The notes below the pieces were generated by a model that was given only the letters and a program-made list of their open reading frames with translations, ran no database searches and was not told where the DNA came from. Made by a program: the position numbers and the translations under genes. 20,011 nt of DNA from an uncultured Candidatus Saccharibacteria bacterium. GTDB lineage: Bacteria > Patescibacteria > Saccharimonadia > Saccharimonadales > CAMLKC01. The stretch lies in NCBI GenBank assembly GCA_946479025.1, contig CAMLDM010000013.1:1-20011 (forward strand), given 5' to 3'. Below, in pieces: positions 13,984-20,011 of this stretch (position 1 is the stretch's first letter; each line of letters starts with the position of its first letter).

Positions 13984-14379
13984 ATGATCGTAAAAGCCGC
14001 ACTTCTCACATTCCAAAATAATGGTAAAGAACTTCTTTTCGTTCGTCCACGGGGACAGGACTATTTTATTTTTCCTGGCGGAAAGCAAGAGGCAAATGAA
14101 ACTATCGAGAAGGCGCTTGAGCGCGAACTCGATGAAGAACTCGGCTGCGAAGCGAAGGGCGTAGAAAAGCTTGGCGCCGTATCCGGCAAAACTCCCGATG
14201 GCCGCGACATGGAAATGCACCTTTTTGGTGCGCAGCTAGTGGGGATTCCAAAACCTCAGGCAGAAATCGTAGATTACAAATGGATGACGCGGGAGGTTGC
14301 ACTGCAAAATTCCTCGCACATGACGCCGATGACGCTCGAACACGTCCTGCCGTTTCTTTCAAGCCAAGGTATTTGGTAG
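13984..14379 (+). CDS. Nudix hydrolase (MutT-like size)
   Basis: A 131-residue protein with a full Nudix box: GKQEANE, seven residues, then RELDEELG (residues about 39-60). The start IVKAALLTF and the FIFPGGKQE approach are typical of small Nudix enzymes that clean up nucleotides. Substrate is unknown. There is no ribosome site before ATG 13984. The -10 element ends six bases upstream, which fits leaderless translation. It is independent of the Nudix gene at 4733, with which it shares little outside the box. Confidence 0.87.
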   Translation: MIVKAALLTFQNNGKELLFVRPRGQDYFIFPGGKQEANETIEKALERELDEELGCEAKGVEKLGAVSGKTPDGRDMEMHLFGAQLVGIPKPQAEIVDYKWMTREVALQNSSHMTPMTLEHVLPFLSSQGIW

Positions 14380-14419
14380 CTCGTCAAAAACGACAACAGC
14401 CAAACATACAAAAACATCG

Positions 14420-14425
14420 TACAAT
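14420..14425 (+). promoter_or_regulatory. Possible dnaX -10
   Basis: TACAAT lies 27 bases before dnaX, with no good -35 and no TGN. AGAGAGGG just upstream of ATG 14452 is the ribosome site. Confidence 0.3.
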
Positions 14426-14451
14426 GGAAACAGAAAAAGAGAGGGTTTAAA

Positions 14452-16104
14452 ATGTCCAAAGCCCTGTATCGAAAGTACAGAAGTAAATCGCTAAATGAAA
14501 TCGTGGGGCAGAAGCATGTCACCGATATTCTAGCGCGTTCGCTCAAGGCCGGGCAGATTGCGCATGCTTATCTTCTGACCGGACCGCGAGGCGTTGGAAA
14601 AACATCGATCGCGCGCATTTTGGCGTATGAAATTAACAAGCTACCGTACGATGAAAACGTCACCAATCTGGATATCATTGAGATCGATGCCGCCAGCAAC
14701 AACAGCGTGGAAGACGTCCGTGACCTGCGCGAAAAAGTCCAAGTCGCGCCGGTTGCCGCCGACAAAAAAATCTACATTATCGATGAAGTCCACATGCTAT
14801 CAAAAGCCGCCTTTAACGCGCTACTAAAAACCCTAGAGGAGCCGCCGGAACATGCAGTGTTCATCCTGGCGACAACCGATGTCGATAAGCTTCCGGCAAC
14901 CATTATCAGCCGAACCCAGCGTTTCGGGTTCCGCGCGATCAGCACGGCCGACGCCATAAAGCACCTGCGGTTTATCGCTGATCAGGAAAAGATCAACATC
15001 GAAGACGACGCGCTGGAGCTCATCGCTCAGCGCGGTGACGGCAGTTTCCGCGACAGCATCAGCCTGCTCGACCAGCTGCGAAGCATAGCCGACGAAAAGA
15101 CAGGTATCACGCGCCGACTCATCGAGGAATCACTTGGGCTTGCTTCGCGTGAGCACGTAGAAAAAATACTCTCCGCATACGAAGCGAAGGACCTAAAGAA
15201 GATTGTCGAGTTGCTGGACGAAAGCGACCGCAGCGGCATACAGCCTGCCATTCTTGTTAGCCAGCTGATTCAGACCGTCCGCGAAAGTATCGCTGAAAAA
15301 CCGCAGTTTCTGTCACTTCTCGACCAGCTGCTCGACGTTGCAAAATCGTCACAACCAAATGTAAAGCTACTTACTGCGCTGGCCGCGCACGCCGCACCAA
15401 AACCCAAAAGCGCAGCGCTCATTTCCACGCCGCCAGAAGTTAGCGCGCCAATTAAGGAGCTCGAGAAACGAGCCGTGGAGCCACTACCTACATCTGTACG
15501 TGCTCCTCAAGCCCTTCCCTCGCAAAGCGGCTTCGCTCCGAGTCTGACAGGGGTCCCAACGCCCGGTCAGTCTCGGGCTGCAGATGTTTTGACTCAGGAA
15601 GACTCTTCGGATCACTTGGCCTCTGCGCAAGCGCGGGTGACGAGCGGCGGGGCAGCGCCCGAAAATATTTCCAGCAAAGCTGAAAAATTTTCAGGGGCGG
15701 ACCGCTCGGCAGGACCCGCGGACAGCGATGCCACGTCCCGACCAGAGGGAGCGGACGACACGAGCGGTGAAAAAGGCAAACAAAACATCACCGGAGACAT
15801 TTCAAAACTCGACTGGGAAAAACTCATTGAGTACACCCGCCAAAACTTCGTTGCCATCTACAGTGTCCTGAGCAAATGCAGCCACGAAGTAAGCGACGGT
15901 AAACTCATCATTTACACCAAAACCGCCTTCTACAAGAAAAAACTCGATGACAGCAAACATCGCGTCAATCTCTCAAAAGCCCTGACAGAAACAGGGGTAG
16001 GCGACATACCTCTCGAGACGATCGGCACGCCGCCGCCGCCAAAAGATAGCACGGCGGCCGCAGTTGCTGCTATTATGGGTGGAGGAGAAGAGGTAATACT
16101 GTGA
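14452..16104 (+). CDS. dnaX: DNA polymerase III subunit gamma/tau, zinc module absent
   Basis: DnaX is the ATPase core of the clamp loader that puts the sliding clamp on DNA. Walker A GPRGVGKT is at 44-51, DEVH at 111-114, sensor 1 ATT at 140-142 and the SRT-Q arginine-finger motif at 153-156. DGSFRDSISLLDQL and the lid/collar region follow. Between ARILA and DIIEIDAAS the usual zinc module with four Cys is missing and the loop is about 12 residues shorter. A Ser/Ala/Gly/Asp-rich linker (about 320-443) precedes a folded C-terminal domain from DWEKLIEYTRQNF on, so this is a tau-like form. Total 550 residues. The linker DNA holds two large palindromes. Confidence 0.95.
   Translation: MSKALYRKYRSKSLNEIVGQKHVTDILARSLKAGQIAHAYLLTGPRGVGKTSIARILAYEINKLPYDENVTNLDIIEIDAASNNSVEDVRDLREKVQVAPVAADKKIYIIDEVHMLSKAAFNALLKTLEEPPEHAVFILATTDVDKLPATIISRTQRFGFRAISTADAIKHLRFIADQEKINIEDDALELIAQRGDGSFRDSISLLDQLRSIADEKTGITRRLIEESLGLASREHVEKILSAYEAKDLKKIVELLDESDRSGIQPAILVSQLIQTVRESIAEKPQFLSLLDQLLDVAKSSQPNVKLLTALAAHAAPKPKSAALISTPPEVSAPIKELEKRAVEPLPTSVRAPQALPSQSGFAPSLTGVPTPGQSRAADVLTQEDSSDHLASAQARVTSGGAAPENISSKAEKFSGADRSAGPADSDATSRPEGADDTSGEKGKQNITGDISKLDWEKLIEYTRQNFVAIYSVLSKCSHEVSDGKLIIYTKTAFYKKKLDDSKHRVNLSKALTETGVGDIPLETIGTPPPPKDSTAAAVAAIMGGGEEVIL
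15490..15587 (+). repeat. Imperfect palindrome 1 inside dnaX linker
   Basis: An outer 7-bp stem (15490-15496 with 15581-15587) encloses a small hairpin (AGCG 15526-15529, CGCT 15534-15537). It also encloses a 13-bp stem in three blocks: 15538-15542 with 15572-15576, 15544-15548 with 15566-15570, and 15550-15552 with 15562-15564. These blocks are separated by single mismatches. It lies wholly within the open frame. Confidence 0.7.
15632..15720 (+). repeat. Imperfect palindrome 2 inside dnaX linker, 89 bases
   Basis: Five nested stems total 32 pairs: 15632-15638 with 15714-15720, 15641-15647 with 15702-15708, and 15656-15660 with 15695-15699. 15661-15670 pairs with 15683-15692 (one mismatch), and 15672-15675 with 15679-15682, closing on an AAA loop. 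The whole element is translated in frame as part of the disordered linker. Confidence 0.85.
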
Positions 16105-16121
16105 GAAGGGAAAAGAGCAGC

Positions 16122-16151
16122 CGGTCCCGAGCGATTGACTCGCTCGCACCG
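16122..16151 (+). other. Hairpin between dnaX and dnaB
   Basis: CGGT (16122-16125) and CGAGCG (16128-16133) pair with CGCTCG (16141-16146) and ACCG (16148-16151). There is no T tract. It may mark the 3' end of dnaX or protect processed mRNA. Confidence 0.5.
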
Positions 16152-16201
16152 CGCGATGAGAAAAACCATAGGTTTGTCTTATAAGCCGAAGGCACGATAA
16201 T

Positions 16202-17548
16202 ATGCCAGCAAAAGAAGTTCCGACCGGAAAAGTTCCGCCGCAAAATATAGACGCCGAGAAAAGTCTGCTCGGTGCCGTTTTGATTGACGAGGAAACGCTC
16301 GCCGACATTTCCGAGCATGTCACACCAAAAGACTTCTACGACAAGCGCCACGCCGTTATTTTTGGTGGCATGATGCGCCTGTATGAACGCCACAAACCGG
16401 TGGATCTTCTCACACTTACCGACGAACTCAAGAAAAAAGACGAGCTCGAAACCATCGGCGGTTCGGCGTACCTCACCGAGCTTACGAATTACGTTCCTAC
16501 CGCCGCCCACGCCGAAGCCTATGCCGAAATGGTAGCGCAAAAAGCCGTCCGCCGCCGCCTTATCAAAGCCAGCGGTGAAATTTCCGAGCTCGGTTTCGAC
16601 GAAGAAACCACCACGCAGGAATTACTGGAAAAAGCTGAGGCAGAATTATTCAGCGTCAGCGACCAATCGCTCAAACAGGATCTCACGAGTATCGAGCAGA
16701 TTCTCACCGAAAGCTTCGACCGTATGGAAGAGCTGCACCGCAACAAAGGCGCGCTTCGTGGCGTACGCACCGGCTATCGCGATCTCGATAATATGACTGC
16801 CGGGCTGCAGCGCAGCGACCTCATCATCCTCGCCGCCCGTCCGGCTATGGGTAAGACCACGCTCGTTACCAACCTCGCATACAACGTGGCGACTGTTGCC
16901 AAGCAGCCAGTACTGTTTTTCAGCCTCGAGATGAGCAAAGAACAGCTTGTCGACCGTATGCTGGCCGATGCCAGCGGCGTGGACGCCTGGAACATTCGTA
17001 CCGGTAATCTTTCAGACGAAGATTTCAGCAAGCTTTCTGACGCCATGGGCGAAATGGCCGAAGCGCCGATTTACATCGACGACACGCCGGGCCTCAGCAC
17101 GCTCGAGATGCGCACCAAAGCCCGCCGCGCCGCCCACGAGGCGCCGCTCGGTCTTATTATCGTCGACTACCTTCAGCTGATGCAGGCCACGGGCCGCAGC
17201 GACGGCAACCGCGTGCAAGAGGTGAGTGAAATTTCCCGTGGCCTCAAGCTGATTGCCCGCGAGCTTAACGTGCCGGTTATCGCGCTCTCCCAGCTTTCGC
17301 GTTCCGTCGAAAACCGCAGCCCGCAGATCCCGCAGCTGGCCGACCTGCGCGAATCTGGTTCGATCGAGCAGGACGCCGACATCGTCATGTTCATTTACCG
17401 CGAAGCCTACTACAACCCGGAAACCGAGCGCGAAAACATCACCGACCTCATCATCGCCAAGCACCGTAACGGTCCGGTCGGCAAGGTTGAGCTCTACTTC
17501 CACCCGGAGCGGCTGCGCTTCATGTCGCTCGACAAACGGCACGAATAG
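16202..17548 (+). CDS. dnaB: Replicative DNA helicase DnaB
   Basis: DnaB is the hexameric helicase that unwinds DNA at the replication fork. The N-terminal domain (PPQNIDAEKSLLGAVLIDEE, about 12-31) is the family start. A linker follows, then the RecA-like domain with Walker A ARPAMGKTT (about 212-220), FSLEMSKEQL, Walker B LIIVDYLQLM and SQLSRSVENR. QLADLRESGSIEQDADIV comes next and the C-terminal FHPERLRF closes it. Length 448 is normal. No intein is present. GAAGG lies nine bases before ATG 16202. Confidence 0.97.
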   Translation: MPAKEVPTGKVPPQNIDAEKSLLGAVLIDEETLADISEHVTPKDFYDKRHAVIFGGMMRLYERHKPVDLLTLTDELKKKDELETIGGSAYLTELTNYVPTAAHAEAYAEMVAQKAVRRRLIKASGEISELGFDEETTTQELLEKAEAELFSVSDQSLKQDLTSIEQILTESFDRMEELHRNKGALRGVRTGYRDLDNMTAGLQRSDLIILAARPAMGKTTLVTNLAYNVATVAKQPVLFFSLEMSKEQLVDRMLADASGVDAWNIRTGNLSDEDFSKLSDAMGEMAEAPIYIDDTPGLSTLEMRTKARRAAHEAPLGLIIVDYLQLMQATGRSDGNRVQEVSEISRGLKLIARELNVPVIALSQLSRSVENRSPQIPQLADLRESGSIEQDADIVMFIYREAYYNPETERENITDLIIAKHRNGPVGKVELYFHPERLRFMSLDKRHE

Positions 17549-17571
17549 GCTATATGAAGACAAGCTTGCCG

Positions 17572-17580
17572 TGGTATAAT
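17572..17580 (+). promoter_or_regulatory. Extended -10 of the membrane protein gene
   Basis: TGG plus TATAAT (17572-17580), with no clear -35. The expected start is near 17587, only about six bases before ATG 17593, so the leader is nearly absent and there is no ribosome site. Confidence 0.55.
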
Positions 17581-17592
17581 CGTAAGTAATTT

Positions 17593-19056
17593 ATGGGCAA
17601 ACAAATCTCAGAATATCTGCTTTATCAGCGGCGATACTCGCTCGGCTACATCCTCATTGGTTTTACCGTTATTCTGATGCTGGTCATTGCGGGACTATAT
17701 GTGCCAGGCGGGCTCAGCCATGGGGAAACTGACTCAGTAGTAGCAAGCAGCAACCTGTCGTTTTCACTTTCCTCGTTCGATCCACAGGCAATTATCAACC
17801 TTCCGTATCATGTTCTGCAGCGGCTTTGCCTCGATCTATTCGGCCTATCGATTATCAGCGTAAAATTACCATCGCTGCTGCTTGGAATCTTGTCCGCGGG
17901 CGGCATGCTGCTGCTTTTGCGAACCTGGTTCCGACCAAATATCGCCATTCTCACCACCATACTTACCATTACTACCGGCCAGTTCCTTTTTGTCGCCCAA
18001 AGCGGGACGGAAAGCATCGTCTATATCTTCTCAACAGTGTGGTTGTTGCTTGCCGCATCGATGGTATCACGAAGAGCACGGTGGTCAGGCGTATGGAAAG
18101 TGGGCCTGTTCGCTATTGCTGCGGTAAGTCTTTATACGCCGCTCAGCCTCTACATACTACTCGCACTAACCAGTGCCGTCGCCCTTCATCCGCACCTTCG
18201 TTATATCGTTCGCCGGCTTTCCAAACTGAAGATATCTATAGCAATCCTGTGTGCGCTCATCCTCGCCGCGCCGCTTATCTACATCATCGCGCTCCATCCG
18301 TCAGTCGGGCTAACATTGCTTGGAATACCCCATGAATGGCCAGACCTTCAAGCTAATTTCTTACAGCTGCTACGCCAGTATTTCGATTTCGCGTCGCCAA
18401 ATAGCAGCATGTTCATGACGCCAATCTACGGTCTTGGCTCGATGATCCTTATTCTACTGGGCATTTTCCGGCTGGTGACCACAAAATACACCGCCCGAAG
18501 CTACATTATTGCCGCCTGGACGCTACTCTTACTACCGGTTCTCATTATCAATCCGAAATTCGTCAGCGTCACGTTCGTGCCGGTCATGCTCCTTATGGCA
18601 ATGGGAATTACCGTTTTGCTTACAAGGTGGTACGAGCTCTTCCCGCGCAACCCATACGCGCGCTTTGCCGGCCTGTTGCCGCTTATCGTACTTATAGGTG
18701 GCATGGTATTTTCAGGTATCGACCGTTATATGTACGGCTATCTCTATAATCCTCAGACGGCAAATAGTTTCTCTAAAGATCTAAAATTGGCCAACGTGCA
18801 GCTCGCCGGTAAAAATTCGGGTGCGACCGTGTTCGTCGTCGATAAGAGCGAGGTGCCGTTCTACACCGTCGTAGCTCGCCACCATAAAAACGTCACGGTC
18901 GTAACTAATCCCGACAAAGCAACGCCGGCTGCCTCGACCACCATCGTCAGCCATGCAGCCCACAAGACGCAGCCAAATGTACCCGATCTCATTGTCACCG
19001 ACGACACATCGCACGATTCAGATCGATTTTACATCTATAAAACTACCCTGAAATAA
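17593..19056 (+). CDS. Polytopic membrane protein, GT-C glycosyltransferase-like
   Basis: A 487-residue protein with about ten hydrophobic segments. The first is at about 18-40. A loop with Glu and Asp (SHGETDS) and an amphipathic stretch come next, then alternating long hydrophobic segments up to about 375. A soluble C-terminal domain of about 110 residues ends the protein. This layout, with acidic residues in the first outer loop, is that of the dolichyl-phosphate-mannose type (GT-C/PMT) family, which transfers sugars from lipid carriers on the outer face of the membrane. The assignment rests on topology and general resemblance, not on a decisive motif. It lies between dnaB and ybaB and has its own extended -10. 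Confidence 0.6.
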   Translation: MGKQISEYLLYQRRYSLGYILIGFTVILMLVIAGLYVPGGLSHGETDSVVASSNLSFSLSSFDPQAIINLPYHVLQRLCLDLFGLSIISVKLPSLLLGILSAGGMLLLLRTWFRPNIAILTTILTITTGQFLFVAQSGTESIVYIFSTVWLLLAASMVSRRARWSGVWKVGLFAIAAVSLYTPLSLYILLALTSAVALHPHLRYIVRRLSKLKISIAILCALILAAPLIYIIALHPSVGLTLLGIPHEWPDLQANFLQLLRQYFDFASPNSSMFMTPIYGLGSMILILLGIFRLVTTKYTARSYIIAAWTLLLLPVLIINPKFVSVTFVPVMLLMAMGITVLLTRWYELFPRNPYARFAGLLPLIVLIGGMVFSGIDRYMYGYLYNPQTANSFSKDLKLANVQLAGKNSGATVFVVDKSEVPFYTVVARHHKNVTVVTNPDKATPAASTTIVSHAAHKTQPNVPDLIVTDDTSHDSDRFYIYKTTLK

Positions 19057-19058
19057 CG

Positions 19059-19064
19059 TATACT
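19059..19064 (+). promoter_or_regulatory. Possible ybaB-recR -10
   Basis: TATACT sits two bases after the upstream stop, without TGN or a clear -35. GGAGG (19080-19084) before ATG 19095 is a strong ribosome site. Confidence 0.35.
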
Positions 19065-19094
19065 AGGTAGGTAATACACGGAGGAAAACAGATT

Positions 19095-19397
19095 ATGGCA
19101 CTTGACCAGATGAAAATGCTGAACCAGCTGCGCAAGGCGCAAAAAGAATTGAAAAAACAGAAAGTCGTCGTAGCGGCAGGTGGAGAAGACGACGATCCAG
19201 CCGTTGAAGTAACTATCAATGGCGAATTAAAAATTGAAAACGTAAAGATCAATCCGCAATATGTAGACCTCGAGAATATAGAGGAGTTAGAGGGCTGGAT
19301 CGAATCAGCCATACGCGATGGCCTTGCTAAAGCCCAGGAAATCGCCGCGGAAAAAATGAAGCCGCTTATGGGCGGGCTCGGCAACCTCGGGCTTTAA
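19095..19397 (+). CDS. ybaB: YbaB/EbfC nucleoid-associated protein
   Basis: A 100-residue protein with an N-terminal Lys-rich helix (MLNQLRKAQKELKKQ). The beta core VEVTINGELKIENVKINPQYVD and a C-terminal helix ending KMKPLMGGLGNLGL follow. The family forms a tweezer-like dimer that binds DNA. YbaB next to recR, and usually right after dnaX, is a widely conserved arrangement. Here dnaB and a membrane protein gene separate it from dnaX. A Gly/Asp-rich GGEDDDP loop replaces the usual short turn. Confidence 0.93.
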   Translation: MALDQMKMLNQLRKAQKELKKQKVVVAAGGEDDDPAVEVTINGELKIENVKINPQYVDLENIEELEGWIESAIRDGLAKAQEIAAEKMKPLMGGLGNLGL

Positions 19398-19406
19398 GGC
19401 AGCATA

Positions 19407-20011
19407 GTGGCGCAGATTTTACCACTCGCGCTCATGCGCCTTATCGAGGAACTGGGCCGTCTACCCGGAGTTGGAGCCCGCACAGCGGAGCGCTATGCTT
19501 ATTTTTTGCTTCGCGCCGACCAACACGCCGCCGACAAACTGGCAGGCGCCATTTCCGAACTGCACGCCAGCGTTAAAACGTGTCCGGTAACATTCGCACT
19601 CATCGATGCGAACGAAGACGTCTCGCCACTTTATAGTGGACAGGACCGCAATAAAAAACTCGTTGCGGTCGTAGAAGAACCGCTCGATATAGTCGCCCTG
19701 GAGCGGACGGGGCAGTACAGCGGCACATACCACGTGCTTGGGGGTGCTATTTCACCGATCGACGGCATCGGACCGGAGCAGCTACATATTCCGGAGCTAA
19801 TTGAACGTCTTAAGAAAGATGAGGTAGAAGAGGTTATTATCGCTACGAATGCCAGTGTCGAGGGCGAATCGACCGCACTATTCTTGCAGCGACACATCCA
19901 AGAAGCGGGAAGTAGCGTAAAAATCAGCCGTCTCGCCCGCGGCATCCCCGTGGGAGTAGACTTGGAGTACGCCGATCAGATTACGCTAACCCACGCGCTC
20001 GAAGGGCGACG
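19407..20011 (+). CDS. recR: Recombination protein RecR, zinc cysteines lost, C-terminus cut by window end
   Basis: RecR forms a ring with RecO that loads RecA at gaps. Start is GTG 19407, nine bases after the ybaB stop with AAGG upstream. The helix-hairpin-helix LGRLPGVGARTAERYAYFLL is at the N-terminus. The Toprim segment is LVAVVEEPLDIVALERTGQYSGTYHVLGGAISPIDGIGP in pieces, then ELIERLK, IIATNASVEGESTA and the Walker-like LARGIPVGVDLEYAD. The zinc finger normally has four Cys. Here one remains (KTCPVTF) and the others are Thr, Val and Tyr in TFALIDANEDVSPLYSGQ. The frame is open to the window end, only a few residues short of a normal C-terminus. Confidence 0.93.
   Translation, partial: MAQILPLALMRLIEELGRLPGVGARTAERYAYFLLRADQHAADKLAGAISELHASVKTCPVTFALIDANEDVSPLYSGQDRNKKLVAVVEEPLDIVALERTGQYSGTYHVLGGAISPIDGIGPEQLHIPELIERLKKDEVEEVIIATNASVEGESTALFLQRHIQEAGSSVKISRLARGIPVGVDLEYADQITLTHALEGR

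Noticed and set aside
15480..15790. Programmed -1 frameshift in dnaX driven by the linker palindromes, as in E. coli
   Set aside because: No X-XXY-YYZ slippery heptamer in the reading frame lies just upstream of either palindrome, and the full-length frame continues into a folded C-terminal domain. A stop exists in the -1 frame at 15681, but that alone is not evidence.
16202..17548. Intein or insertion in dnaB
   Set aside because: The helicase is collinear with the family at a normal 448 residues.
1..20011. TGA recoded to an amino acid, as in some CPR lineages
   Set aside because: TGA ends at least eight genes at the expected family lengths, and no conserved in-frame TGA is seen.
1..20011. 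tRNA, rRNA, CRISPR array or insertion sequence
   Set aside because: I looked through the gaps and found no cloverleaf, spaced direct repeats, transposase or terminal repeats. All larger gaps are explained by leaders, promoters and hairpins.

Overview
All genes in this window lie on the + strand and are densely packed, with no gene-free stretch over 300 bases. The gene content, the type IV pilin N-terminus, single-copy housekeeping genes and moderate GC point to a Candidate Phyla Radiation bacterium, most likely Saccharibacteria (TM7). This placement is inferred from sequence style, not from a search. TGA ends thyX, folA, the first Nudix gene, ilvB, ilvN, ridA, ilvA and dnaX, so TGA is a stop and the recoded CPR lineages are unlikely. 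Most promoters share an extended -10 (TGN plus TAYAAT-like), and several transcripts appear to begin at or within a few bases of the start codon.

Layout. 1-950: a DUF84-type nucleoside-triphosphatase gene broken by one frameshift, then a 46-residue membrane peptide gene with its own promoter and terminator. 950-2080: rplA (L1) with an N-terminal extension of about 100 residues and an L1-type operator in its leader. 2080-6560: a dTTP-supply cluster with thyX, thyA, folA, a Nudix hydrolase, dcd and tmk. It carries two unrelated thymidylate synthases, and ThyX has a composition unlike its neighbours. 6560-7810: rplJ-rplL behind a classic L10 leader with an attenuator.

7810-11850: ilvB-ilvN-ridA-ilvA, a tightly coupled operon for the first steps of isoleucine/valine synthesis. 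It is preceded by an apparent ribosome-mediated attenuator: a 20-codon leader peptide with Ile-Ile-Ile-Ser-Ile-Leu-Val, followed by mutually exclusive antiterminator and terminator stems. This is the most notable regulatory system in the window, because CPR bacteria are usually described as lacking amino-acid biosynthesis.

11850-14380: a type IV pilin-like protein, an unrecognised coiled-coil/beta protein, a DUF2797 protein and a second Nudix hydrolase. 14380-20011: dnaX, dnaB, a GT-C-like membrane protein, ybaB and recR (cut by the window end). DnaX and RecR have both lost their usual structural zinc-binding cysteines. The disordered linker of dnaX is encoded by two very large imperfect palindromes, which resemble palindromic elements inserted in frame.
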